Shown: positions 25,525 to 33,637, counted from the first letter of the stretch. The stretch is DNA of 64,000 nt from an uncultured Roseburia sp. (GCA_947642555.1 CANRSX010000023.1:1-64000), one strand, 5' to 3'. Translations and numbers: made by a program. The notes: generated from the sequence alone by a model not told the origin.

Positions 25525-26895
25525 ATGGGATCAGACGTTTATGCGGACGAGAATAAAATGGGCGTGATGCCGGTGGGGAAGCTGCTGTTTACCATGGCCG
25601 CTCCCCTGACAGTCTCCCTGATGGTACAGGCTCTGTACAATGTCATTGACAGTCTGTTTCTTTCCCATCTGGGAGAAAACGTGCTGGCCGCCATCTCACT
25701 GGCCGCCACGGTTCAGAATTTTATGAGTTCCATGGCGGCGGGGCTTGGCGTGGGGGCCAATGCGCTGGTGACGTCTTATCTGGGAAAACGGGACCGTGAG
25801 AAGGCTTCTGAGGCGGCGCTCTGCGGGATCTGGATCGAGTTCGTCTGCATGCTGTTCTTTTTTTTCGCGGGACTGTTCCTGGTGAAGCAGTATTTTCTGT
25901 TTCAGACGGATCATCCGGAGATTGTCGGTTACGGGACCGCATACCTGCGGATCTGCATGGCGGGGTCCCTCGGCATGTTCGGGGAGATCATCTTTGAGCG
26001 GCTGCTGCAGTCAGCGGGGAAGACAGTCTGTACCATGATCACCCAGGGAACCGGCGCCGTCGTCAATATCCTTCTGGACGCGGCGCTGATCTTCGGCGTG
26101 CCGGGGATTCTTCCCGCGATGGGAATCCGGGGGGCGGCAGCGGCCACCGTCTGCGGCCAGTGGATCGCCATGGGGCTGGCCCTCTGGCTGAACGTGAGAG
26201 AGAACCGGGAGCTTTCCTTTCGTCTGAAAGGGTTCCGGCCGTCTCATGATATGACGGCTGCCATTCTGCGCGTCGGCATCCCGTCCGCTGTGGCGGGTTC
26301 CGTGGGATCGTTTATGTTTTTCCTGCTCAACCGGCTGATCGCCTCCTTTTCCACCACGGCGCTGGCGGTGTTCGGCATCTATAACCGGCTGCAGCATTTT
26401 ATCCTGACGCCCATGATCGGAATCACGAACAGTGTGGTTTCCGTCTCTGCATATAATTACGGGGCGAGAAAGAAAAAAAGGATCACGGATACCTTCCGGT
26501 GGGGGATGATCTACGGATCAGTGATGATGACTTTTGCCGCCTTCTGTTTTCTGCTGTTTCCGGAAGCCATCATGGCGCCCTTTCACCCGACGGAGGAAAT
26601 GCTTGCCGTCGGAATCCCGATATTCAGGATCGTGGAATTTACATTTGTCTTCTCTCCGCTCTCGATGATAAACTGCTCCCTGTTTCAGGGGCTGGGAAAC
26701 GGCGGGTACAGCCTGGTGGTGACGGTGGCACGGCAGATCCTCATCCGGGTGCCCCTGGCGTACCTGTTTGCCTTATCCGGCGATCTGTCGCTGGTCTGGT
26801 ACTGCTGGCCGGTCTCGGAGGTCTGCTCGGATCTCATCAGCCTGGCGCTGCTTCGCAGGATGTATAAAAAAGTGCTTTGCGCGCAAAAAACTTGA
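25525..26895 (+). CDS. MATE family multidrug/metabolite exporter
   Basis: ATG 25525 with GGGAAGGA 5 bp upstream is preferred over GTG 25501, giving 456 residues with about 12 membrane helices in two six-helix halves. Family features include PLTVSLMVQALYNVIDSLFLSHLG and AGLGVGANALVTSYLGKRD near the N-terminus and GLGNGGYSLVVTVARQI in the second half. It is the last gene of the LacI-controlled operon, so it may expel a by-product of the imported substrate or be carried along by position. Confidence 0.9.
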   Translation: MGSDVYADENKMGVMPVGKLLFTMAAPLTVSLMVQALYNVIDSLFLSHLGENVLAAISLAATVQNFMSSMAAGLGVGANALVTSYLGKRDREKASEAALCGIWIEFVCMLFFFFAGLFLVKQYFLFQTDHPEIVGYGTAYLRICMAGSLGMFGEIIFERLLQSAGKTVCTMITQGTGAVVNILLDAALIFGVPGILPAMGIRGAAAATVCGQWIAMGLALWLNVRENRELSFRLKGFRPSHDMTAAILRVGIPSAVAGSVGSFMFFLLNRLIASFSTTALAVFGIYNRLQHFILTPMIGITNSVVSVSAYNYGARKKKRITDTFRWGMIYGSVMMTFAAFCFLLFPEAIMAPFHPTEEMLAVGIPIFRIVEFTFVFSPLSMINCSLFQGLGNGGYSLVVTVARQILIRVPLAYLFALSGDLSLVWYCWPVSEVCSDLISLALLRRMYKKVLCAQKT

Positions 26896-26920
26896 CAAGC
26901 TGTTCGATAGGTGTTATCGT
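26892..26920 (+). promoter_or_regulatory. Promoter of the cyclase-family gene
   Basis: TTGACA (26892-26897), 17 bp and TATCGT (26915-26920). The -35 box overlaps the MATE stop codon. Initiation falls near 26927, inside the first operator, mirroring the arrangement at 16907-16942. Confidence 0.75.
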
Positions 26921-26923
26921 TGG

Positions 26924-26960
26924 TTTGCAATCGATACCAAAAACGCAATCGATATCAATC
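26924..26960. promoter_or_regulatory. Tandem LacI-type operators, second copy
   Basis: TTTGCAATCGATACCAAA and ACGCAATCGATATCAATC have ATCGAT centres 18 bp apart. From GCAATCGAT through GATATCAA this differs from the operator pair at 16940-16975 at only two positions, so both promoters should answer to one repressor. Confidence 0.8.
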
Positions 26961-26974
26961 AGGAGGAAGCAGAA

Positions 26975-27655
26975 ATGAGTGTATGTAAACTGGGGAATGT
27001 AAGAATTGTTGATCTGACGAAGCAGCTGGATCCGGCGACCGAGACGAGACGCTGCCATCTGTTTCGTTTTAATACGGGCGGTCCGATCCCGGATTTCCAC
27101 ACGATTATGGATCTGACCAGCCACCTGGGGACGCATGTGGAGTGTCCGTATCACCACGACGACAACTGGCCTTCCGCGGCGGAGCTTCCGCTGGATACCT
27201 TTATGGGAAGAGCGGTATATCTGACGATTGACGCCGCGCCGAACAGCTATATCACGGCGGAGATCCTCGATCAGGTCTGCGCGGGAAAGGTGCGGGAGCA
27301 TGACATTCTGATCCTGGATTCCCCGCATAAGCTGCCGCCCTTCACGCCGGATACCAATACGGAAAAGGATAAGAGACTGTTTGTCAACGGTGAGACAGCG
27401 CAGTGGATGGTGGATCATAAGATCAAGTGTGTGGGCTTTGGCGACGGCGTCTCCATCGAGAACCGCAACGAGGACGTGAAGCCGTTCCACGATATATGCA
27501 TGGCGGAAAATATCGTGTTCCTGGAGGTGCTTAAGAATCTGGAGGAGTTAGAGCAGGAGGTATTCTTTATGTCCTATACGCCGCTCCCGATCATGGGGCT
27601 CGATTCCTGTCCGATCCGGGCGTATGCGATCGAAGGGCTTGCAGAGTTTTCATAA
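26975..27655 (+). CDS. Cyclase-family (kynurenine formamidase-like) metal hydrolase
   Basis: A 226-residue protein starting at ATG 26975 (AGGAGG 8 bp upstream). It carries the cyclase-family metal motif HLGTHVECPYHHDD (HxGTHxDxPxH) and DILILDSPHK, plus a VGFGDGVSIENRN segment. Family members hydrolyse amides such as N-formylkynurenine or act on cyclic or lactone substrates. It has its own copy of the operon-type promoter and operators, so it belongs to the same pathway as the 16.9-26.9 kb operon while being separately transcribed. Confidence 0.85.
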   Translation: MSVCKLGNVRIVDLTKQLDPATETRRCHLFRFNTGGPIPDFHTIMDLTSHLGTHVECPYHHDDNWPSAAELPLDTFMGRAVYLTIDAAPNSYITAEILDQVCAGKVREHDILILDSPHKLPPFTPDTNTEKDKRLFVNGETAQWMVDHKIKCVGFGDGVSIENRNEDVKPFHDICMAENIVFLEVLKNLEELEQEVFFMSYTPLPIMGLDSCPIRAYAIEGLAEFS

Positions 27656-27771
27656 GGAGAAGCATTTCACAGCATTCAGAGTGCATGTTACATCATATGG
27701 CCTGATTCGTCATCCCAAAAAGCCGAAAGAAACGGAGTAACGGAAGAAAACGTGAAAAGGAGGCTATAAGG

Positions 27772-28632
27772 ATGAAGACAAAGAAAAGCAGACGAATCGC
27801 GGCGTTTCTTGCTGTCTGCATGACAGGAGCGCTGGCAGCGGGCTGCGGCTCGGGCGCGGATAAGGCCAAAGCGCCGGCGGATGCGCGGACGGAAGAACAG
27901 AGCGGCGCGCCGTCGGCGGATGTGCGGACAGAAGAACAGGGTGGTGCGTCGTCGGCGGATGCGCGGGCAGAAGAACAGGGCGGCGCGTCGTCGGCGGAGA
28001 CGAATGAGGAGGCTTCCGCGGGAAAATGGCAGGTGCTGGGGCTGGAGGAAGCCGCGGCTGTTGACGCGGATTTCCTGGGAAAGGTCTGGAAAATAGAAGA
28101 GGATTCCTTTTATATCGTAGAAAAAAAGGTGAAGATTCTCGAGGACGGTTCCCTGGTGACCGGCGCCCCGGCCACTGGTGCGGATGTACCGGATTCCGAG
28201 CTCATTCCGGTCATTTTTGACGGGAACACCTGTTTTTACGTGAGGACGATTTCAGACAACGGAGAAACCACTGAGGACATGGAGGCCGGCTTTGAGGATC
28301 TGGAACTCTATATATCAGTTGACCTGAAAGGCAGATTTGAGCATGATGTCTTTTACGCGGATGAGATCCGGATGGAAAAAGATTCCGAAGGCATGGAATA
28401 TACAAAGAGCGACCCCGTTACCGGAATCGTAGAGACATATACGGATTCTATGATTGTAGTTAAAGATCCCGGCGACGGTATGACCTATTATTTTTCCACG
28501 GAACATGTCAGGGATGCGGAGGGCGATGCTCCGGTGGCTGTGGGCGATACGGTGGAGGTTACATACCGGGGCGTGCTGGGCAATGACGAAAAGAACCCCG
28601 GAGAGGCGTTAAAGATTGCGCCCGCCCCGTAA
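27772..28632 (+). CDS. Uncharacterised lipoprotein with three tandem 13-residue repeats
   Basis: A 286-residue lipoprotein; the signal peptide ends at lipobox ALAAGC (Cys at about 25). Residues 36-74 are three repeats of (A)DxRxEEQxGAxSx. A C-terminal domain of about 190 residues follows with two similar strand-rich blocks, EIDSFYIVEKKVKILED-like and DSMIVVKDPGDGMTYYF, suggesting an OB-like fold or surface-exposed binding domain. GGAGGCTATAAGG precedes the ATG. I recognise no family. A strong terminator follows. Confidence 0.7.
   Translation: MKTKKSRRIAAFLAVCMTGALAAGCGSGADKAKAPADARTEEQSGAPSADVRTEEQGGASSADARAEEQGGASSAETNEEASAGKWQVLGLEEAAAVDADFLGKVWKIEEDSFYIVEKKVKILEDGSLVTGAPATGADVPDSELIPVIFDGNTCFYVRTISDNGETTEDMEAGFEDLELYISVDLKGRFEHDVFYADEIRMEKDSEGMEYTKSDPVTGIVETYTDSMIVVKDPGDGMTYYFSTEHVRDAEGDAPVAVGDTVEVTYRGVLGNDEKNPGEALKIAPAP
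27877..27993 (+). repeat. Three tandem 39-bp units in the lipoprotein gene
   Basis: Units at 27877-27915, 27916-27954 and 27955-27993 begin GCGGATG(C/T)GCGG and encode ADARTEEQSGAPS-like peptides with few differences. They lie in the linker between the lipid anchor and the folded domain. Confidence 0.9.
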
Positions 28633-28679
28633 GCGCGGCGTTGCGAATAGCGCGGACAAAACTTATATTTTCCCGCAGG

Positions 28680-28730
28680 AATCCGGCAGAGACCAGGGGC
28701 GTACGCTCTCCCGGTCTCTGCCGGATTTTA
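28680..28730. terminator. Bidirectional terminator between convergent genes
   Basis: AATCCGGCAGAGACC pairs perfectly over 15 bp with GGTCTCTGCCGGATT, followed by TTTTA on the plus strand and preceded by an A-containing stretch for the minus strand. It separates the lipoprotein gene from the recombinase cassette. Confidence 0.85.
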
Positions 28731-29543
28731 TGAGGAGGACGGCTCTTTCGCCGGGCGTTTTGCGGCATAGAGCTTCTCCCAGCCCAGCGCATTGCTGTGC
28801 GTTTTTTTGTTATAGCAGATCAGCATGGCCTCCGCGAAGCCGAGGGAACCGGCACGCCGTTCGTTTGCGGTGCGCACGAGCTCACGGATGGAGATGAGGC
28901 CGAGCTTTTCTTTGAACAGATCTTCTCTGAGCGTGTCGCCGTACACCGAAACCAGCCGGGCGATGCCGTTTAGCATATTCGCGCTTAAGGACTGCGGGAC
29001 GCCCTCCCAGGTCCCGACGGCCAGCCGCAGGACGCGGTCAAGGACATGGAAGCCGTAACGGTCGTGAATCTGTTCCAGTGTGTACACGGCGCAGATGTGG
29101 CAGGGCCCCGGCTTGGGGGAGATGACAAGGCGGTATGATTCCACGAGATCACGGATGATCAGCTGTTTGTCGCTGCCGGCCTCGATACTGGCCATAAAGA
29201 TCTCGTAGGGCAAAAGCGGCTTTACGAATTTCTGCTGATTGGCAAAAATATCGGCTTCCCTGGCATACTTAAGGTCGTCGTAGATCATGCACCAGACCGG
29301 GGTCTCGCGGGAATCCGACACCAGCGCGATGATCTCGATCGTGTGCTGGCCGTTGAAGACATAATTGACGCCGTCTCTGCGGCTGACCTTGACCGGGTTG
29401 ATCTGATACAGGTCAAAATGCTCCGCGGCGTGCTGAATATGCCGGAGCGAGAGATTCCGCTGATATTCCTGGCTGGACACCAGGTTTTTGATCGGAATCT
29501 GTTCAAAGTGGACGTTTGGGACGAAACAGCTGTAGTTTTCCAT
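28728..29543 (-). CDS. ParB-like (DUF6551-type) protein
   Basis: ATG 29543 is preferred (GGAG 6 bp upstream) over 29555, giving 271 residues. The N-terminal 100 residues show a ParB/Srx-type fold: EYQRNLSLRHIQHAAEHFD, INPVKVSRRDGVNYVFNGQHT, then READIFANQQKF. These match the nucleotide-binding or ParB-N layout seen in DUF6551 proteins. The remainder is helical. It is the last gene of a four-gene minus-strand cassette and follows another ParB-like gene by 28 bp. DNA binding or CTP-dependent activity is possible but not shown by sequence. Confidence 0.65.
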   Translation of the reverse strand: MENYSCFVPNVHFEQIPIKNLVSSQEYQRNLSLRHIQHAAEHFDLYQINPVKVSRRDGVNYVFNGQHTIEIIALVSDSRETPVWCMIYDDLKYAREADIFANQQKFVKPLLPYEIFMASIEAGSDKQLIIRDLVESYRLVISPKPGPCHICAVYTLEQIHDRYGFHVLDRVLRLAVGTWEGVPQSLSANMLNGIARLVSVYGDTLREDLFKEKLGLISIRELVRTANERRAGSLGFAEAMLICYNKKTHSNALGWEKLYAAKRPAKEPSSS

Positions 29544-29571
29544 TGATTTCTCCATTCTGTGGTGTTGTGTC

Positions 29572-30534
29572 TTACGAATCCTGACCGGGTGACGCGGCGC
29601 CCGGCGCGCACTGCGCCATGGCGCGCAGAGCCGAGTTTACGGTTTCGGACAGCAGGGCAAGCTGCCTGCCGGTCCCCTCATACGTTTCAGGCGACACGGC
29701 GGAAAGGTCGCTTTGGGCAAAGGTGCGCTCAATGGATCCGATCCAGGAGGGAATCGTATAGCGCAGGCTCTGCATTCCCGCATCCGGGTCGTAGGCAGGC
29801 ATCTCCTTGATCGCGGTTCTGATCGCGGGGGCGTCGGCCTTTTTTTCGGCGGAACGCTCTGCCGTTCGTTTTGCATGCGGACCGGGAGCGCTAAGATCCG
29901 ACCGGGTGAGCCTTCCCCTCTGACTGTCCGCGAGTCTGCGGGTATGATGCTTTAACTGTTCTTTTGACAGCTTTGCAAAGACGACTGCATTTTCATATGA
30001 GATTGCAATCCGCCCGTCAAGAATTCCGTTTGCGAGCTCCGGCTCGAGACTGCGGATGCGGTCAATGGCTGCGGCGAGCGTCCCGGCTTTGTAAACGGTG
30101 TGCATGGACATGCCGCAGGCTGCTCCGAGCCGCGCGCCGATCACGGCCCGCGGATGCGGGGAGGAAGGATCCCTGCGGGTGCGGTCGCGGTATGCGATAT
30201 TTTTTGCGGCGGTAAAAAATGTCCCGATCAGATACCGCCGGAACATGGCGGGAAGGAATTCTTTTTCCAGGTGCGCCTGACAGATGCAGCAGACGGCGTC
30301 CTCGCGTCCGGGAAAGCTCTGGACGGATACTTCAAATGGAATATCGTATTTCCTGCAAATGTCGTATCTGAGGTGCCCGTCGATGATCCGTCCGTTCCAC
30401 ACCAGAAGAGGGGTGAGACAGCCGTATGTCCGCAGCTGTTCCTCCAGCAGGGCATAATCCGCGGGGGGAAGCCCGGGGGAGAGATGCCTGAATTCCGTGT
30501 CGTTATACCGTGTCTGTTTTGTCTGTCTGTTCAT
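29572..30534 (-). CDS. ParB N-terminal domain protein
   Basis: A 320-residue protein. Residues 15-60 read LSPGLPPADYALLEEQLRTYG then CLTPLLVWNGRIIDGHLRYDICRKY, the ParB-N pattern (xPLxVWxxxIIDGHxRY) of ParB/RepB/Spo0J relatives. A helix-turn-helix-like segment lies at about 130-160 (RLGAACGMSMHTVYKAGTLAAAI). A charged linker and C-terminal helical region follow. It overlaps the upstream gene by 32 bp, so translation is coupled. It probably binds DNA. The absence of ParA argues against a partition role. Confidence 0.75.
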   Translation of the reverse strand: MNRQTKQTRYNDTEFRHLSPGLPPADYALLEEQLRTYGCLTPLLVWNGRIIDGHLRYDICRKYDIPFEVSVQSFPGREDAVCCICQAHLEKEFLPAMFRRYLIGTFFTAAKNIAYRDRTRRDPSSPHPRAVIGARLGAACGMSMHTVYKAGTLAAAIDRIRSLEPELANGILDGRIAISYENAVVFAKLSKEQLKHHTRRLADSQRGRLTRSDLSAPGPHAKRTAERSAEKKADAPAIRTAIKEMPAYDPDAGMQSLRYTIPSWIGSIERTFAQSDLSAVSPETYEGTGRQLALLSETVNSALRAMAQCAPGAASPGQDS

Positions 30535-31081
30535 GCGGTTCCTTTCCCCGGTGCAGGCCCTCTGTCAGCGTGAGGACGGTGTTTTCCTCAAAGGTCTGTA
30601 CCGGCAGGTTCTGGTGTCTGGCAGCCGGGACGCCGAACTGTGATTCCCATGAAGCGGGATAGCGCGGCGTCTGTCCGGGAGGGCCGGGGGCATAGCATTC
30701 CGGCGCGTTTAAGTCAAAGGCCAGGAGAACATCCGCGCCGTCGGTGACCTGTTTCCCCAGAAGCCGGTAGCGGAGGACAGGGTCCCATCCGAGCAGAGAA
30801 AAAAGCTTTGCAGAAAAGGCCGGACAGGGAATCTGGCGGGGGCGTCTTTTGCCGCTGCCGGCGGAACACCAGCGGAGCGCGTCTTTATCTTCCGGAAGGC
30901 TTTTGCGCAGCAGCAGCTTCTTTTTCTGCGGGTGGATCAGAAACTGGATACAGGCGGTCTCTGGCCACAGGTTCAGACAGACCATATTGACGTAAACCCG
31001 GTTTTTGTAAAAGGTCAGAGACGGCTCGTTCGTGTGGGCAAAAAATTCGCCGTGCACCACCTCATACCCGTCCCCGGTCAT
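30503..31081 (-). CDS. Small protein sharing the recombinase tail domain
   Basis: A 192-residue protein of no named family that I recognise. It matches the C-terminal region of the recombinase encoded immediately upstream in several blocks: FLIHPQKKKLLLR against LLIHPDRLSFAVR; FSLLGWDPVLRYRLLGKQ against FSLCRWDPALTYRITGTL; LLAFDLNAP against LLFDLHNAH; and ASWESQFG against SVWESRRS. Its start overlaps the recombinase stop (ATGA type), so the two are co-translated. It may be an accessory subunit that joins the recombinase synaptic complex. Confidence 0.6.
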   Translation of the reverse strand: MTGDGYEVVHGEFFAHTNEPSLTFYKNRVYVNMVCLNLWPETACIQFLIHPQKKKLLLRKSLPEDKDALRWCSAGSGKRRPRQIPCPAFSAKLFSLLGWDPVLRYRLLGKQVTDGADVLLAFDLNAPECYAPGPPGQTPRYPASWESQFGVPAARHQNLPVQTFEENTVLTLTEGLHRGKEPHEQTDKTDTV

Positions 31082-33015
31082 GGCGTATCCTTTCGCAGCT
31101 CCGCAAGCAGCGCGAGAATCTGCCTTCTGAGCTCTCTGCGGGTGCTGACGCCAAAGGAGGGGTCGTGGCGGCTCCCGGCGCTGCGCCGGCTCTCCCAGAC
31201 AGAGGAAACAAGCGTCTGCTGCCGGTACCTGCCATCGTAGTACGCTTCGCCGAATGCAGCGGGATGGGCGTTATGCAGGTCAAACAGCAGGAATTCTTCG
31301 TTTCCTTTGCGAAAAAGCGTGCCTGTGATGCGGTATGTGAGAGCAGGATCCCAGCGGCAGAGGGAGAAGAGTACCGGCAGAAACGCCCTGCCGCCGATCG
31401 GACGCGGGCGAATGACGGATCGACAGATGTCGCTGCCGGGCGGATCAGTTTGTCTGTTAGCGTTATCGCCGGACGGGGCATTCTCTCTGCTGGCGTCACC
31501 GTCCTGTACACTCGCCCAGCGAACCGCTTCCCGGCGCGCGGCGGGGCAGGGCCGGACGGCGAAGGAGAGCCGGTCCGGGTGAATCAGAAGCTCTGCGTGC
31601 GACGCGGACCGGAAAAAACTGCGCACACTGACGGCGTTAAAGCGCAGGGAGCCGGACGAGAAGACGACGGCAGGCTGATCCGCCATGTCAAACAGGCGCG
31701 CGCTTACGGTCTCGTAGCCGCGCAGGTCAAAGGAGCCTGCGGGCGCTGTCACACAGGGCGCAGCCGGATACAGCGCAGCCGCAGTGGCCGGATCCGGACG
31801 CGCGGTATCTGCCGTGCCGGGCGCAGTGGCCGGATCCGGACGCGCGGTATCTGCCGTGCCGGGCGCAGTGGCCGGATGCGCATGGGCGCTTCGGGAAGCG
31901 AGACGGTAATCATCCGCGGTAAAGCCGGCCCATCTCGGATTGACCAGGACATACCCGTCAAAGACGCCGCCGGATACCGCCATCGGATGGGGCAGAAAAT
32001 TTCTGCCGCCGTAACGGGCGTTGCTGATCTGCTGCTGCGCGGCGATAAAATCCCCCCTGGAAATGATGGCGGCATGATGATTTTTCTGAAGATACTGATT
32101 GCGGTCAAACCGGTTCTTTTTTGAACGGTGGTCCAGATAGTTTGGCGTCCATGTTTTTCGCGCGAGCACGTCCCCGCAGTGTCGCTCATTCTGTAGGACG
32201 TTTAAGACGGAATGCTCCGACCAGCAGGAGACGCCTTTTTTGGTCGGACGGTTCAGACGTTCTAACAGGGCGGCGATCTTCCGGCAGCTGTGCCCGTACA
32301 GATATAAGGAAAAAATAAACCGCACGGTTTTAGCCTCCTCCTCGTTGACGATCAGGTTTCCGTCCGCGTCCTGATCATAGCCGAGCAGCGGCGGGGTCAG
32401 AAAGATGCCGCGCTTAAACCGCATCTCGATGGAGGCGTTCATGATCTCGCTTTTGTTGTGACTTTCCTCCTGCGCAAGCGTGGAGAGAAAGGACAGGCTC
32501 ATCTCACTGTCAGGATTTAAGGTGAAAATATTTTCCGTCTCAAAAAACACGCCGACCGGCGGCTTTAATTCCTTCAGCTCGCGGACAACGCGGATACAGT
32601 CGACGACATTGCGCGCGAACCGGGAAACGCTTTTCGTCACGATCAGATCCAGCTTTCCGTCCCGGCAGTCCGCGATCATCCGCAGAAACGCGTCCCGGTG
32701 CTGTAAGGAGGTGCCGGATATCCCTTCGTCGGCATAGATTTCCGCCAGCCGCCATCCCGCGTGGCGCTGCACGAGATCCTGATAATGGTTCCGCTGAAGC
32801 TCATAGGAGGAGGTCTGACGCGGATCATCCGTGGAGACGCGCGCGTATACGCCGACCCGTTTTTCGCGGAGACTGCCGTCAGGGTGATCTTTTGCGCGGG
32901 CGGGGATGACATCGAGAAGCGCGGTATCAATGCCGCGGTATCTGCTGCGGATCCGCTCTTTTTTTGCCGCGGTATCAAAACTCTGTTCTTTGCACTCTCT
33001 CATAAGCATCTCCAT
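31078..33015 (-). CDS. Large serine recombinase with unusual C-terminal extension
   Basis: A 645-residue protein. The resolvase domain begins VGVYARVSTDD with the catalytic serine at about residue 61, and continues with DEGISGTSLQHR and VTKSVSRFARN. A recombinase DNA-binding domain follows (GYDQDADGNLIVNEEEAKTV..., ERLNRPTKKGVS, NERHCGDVLARKT). Instead of the usual zinc ribbon it has a VLVNPRWAGFTADDYRLAS segment, an Ala/Pro-rich linker with tandem repeats, and a tail domain shared with the next gene. Starts at 33015 or 33003 are both plausible. It heads the cassette. It may act on DNA inversion or excision; no att sites could be recognised by eye. Confidence 0.85.
   Translation of the reverse strand: MEMLMRECKEQSFDTAAKKERIRSRYRGIDTALLDVIPARAKDHPDGSLREKRVGVYARVSTDDPRQTSSYELQRNHYQDLVQRHAGWRLAEIYADEGISGTSLQHRDAFLRMIADCRDGKLDLIVTKSVSRFARNVVDCIRVVRELKELKPPVGVFFETENIFTLNPDSEMSLSFLSTLAQEESHNKSEIMNASIEMRFKRGIFLTPPLLGYDQDADGNLIVNEEEAKTVRFIFSLYLYGHSCRKIAALLERLNRPTKKGVSCWSEHSVLNVLQNERHCGDVLARKTWTPNYLDHRSKKNRFDRNQYLQKNHHAAIISRGDFIAAQQQISNARYGGRNFLPHPMAVSGGVFDGYVLVNPRWAGFTADDYRLASRSAHAHPATAPGTADTARPDPATAPGTADTARPDPATAAALYPAAPCVTAPAGSFDLRGYETVSARLFDMADQPAVVFSSGSLRFNAVSVRSFFRSASHAELLIHPDRLSFAVRPCPAARREAVRWASVQDGDASRENAPSGDNANRQTDPPGSDICRSVIRPRPIGGRAFLPVLFSLCRWDPALTYRITGTLFRKGNEEFLLFDLHNAHPAAFGEAYYDGRYRQQTLVSSVWESRRSAGSRHDPSFGVSTRRELRRQILALLAELRKDTP
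31781..31877 (-). repeat. Two perfect 42-bp tandem repeats plus a 13-bp partial copy in the recombinase gene
   Basis: GCAGTGGCCGGATCCGGACG plus 22 further bases occurs at 31781-31822 and 31823-31864, and the first 13 bases recur at 31865-31877. They encode the 14-residue linker repeat ATAPGTADTARPDP. Perfect identity suggests a recent slippage expansion. Confidence 0.9.
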
Positions 33016-33077
33016 TTCTGCCGGCCTCCCCGCAATTCGCCGGTCATATGGCAGGCGCAGGTACTGTCTCTGTCCGG

Positions 33078-33083
33078 ATTATA
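33078..33083 (-). promoter_or_regulatory. Extended -10 promoter element for the recombinase cassette
   Basis: The minus strand reads ATGCTATAAT: a perfect TATAAT with the TGn extension, 63 bp before the recombinase start. No good -35 is visible, which extended -10 promoters tolerate. Confidence 0.55.
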
Positions 33084-33193
33084 GCATGAACAGGGGCTGA
33101 GAAACATGGCCCGGCGGGCAGGCAGTTGACCGGTGGGACAGGAAAGAGGTATCTTTTCCTGATAAAAGACCTGACTTACAAAGGAGGAGAACG

Positions 33194-33553
33194 ATGGGGG
33201 TAAATTTTGAACTGGTGGGAAAACGGATCAGGGAGGTGCGGACATCCAGACGGGTATCGCAGCAGGAGCTGGCGGAGTCGGCGGAGCTCTCGGCCGCGTA
33301 TATCAGCAGGATTGAGCGCGCGAGGAAGAAGACCAGCTTAGAATCGCTGGTAAAGATCGCGAATGTGCTGGGGGTTACGGTGGACGAGCTGCTCTGCGGC
33401 AACCAGATGTATGATCCGGCGGAATATCAGACTGATATGGATCTGGAGCTGGCGGACTGCAGCCACGTGGAAAAGCGGATCCTCTATGAGGTGGTGCGCT
33501 CGGTCAAGCGGATTATCCGGGAAAACAGCGGGCAGGACGGACGAAAGTCATAA
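33194..33553 (+). CDS. XRE-family HTH transcriptional regulator
   Basis: A 119-residue protein. Residues 6-65 form a Cro/C1-type helix-turn-helix (GKRIREVRTSRRVSQQELAE, ELSAAYISRIERARKKTSLESLVKIANVLGVTVDELL). The remaining 50 residues are an acidic then basic helix that could dimerise. AAAGGAGGAG precedes the ATG. It is transcribed divergently from the recombinase cassette across 178 bp, the usual position for its repressor, although co-expression with the downstream rhamnosidase gene is also possible. Confidence 0.88.
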   Translation: MGVNFELVGKRIREVRTSRRVSQQELAESAELSAAYISRIERARKKTSLESLVKIANVLGVTVDELLCGNQMYDPAEYQTDMDLELADCSHVEKRILYEVVRSVKRIIRENSGQDGRKS

Positions 33554-33637
33554 AATTGCAACGAACAGTTGGAAAAATGATAGCTTTTTTTCGCAAAAAA
33601 CGGTAAAATTCTGTAAAATGGCAAAGGAGAGAATGTT

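Noticed and set aside
31781-31877. CRISPR-like tandem repeats
   Set aside because: The repeats are directly adjacent, encode a protein linker in frame and have no unique spacers.
28728-33015. Plasmid-partition or prophage integration module
   Set aside because: There is no ParA, centromere-like iterons, replication gene or structural phage gene. ParB-like domains alone do not make a partition system.
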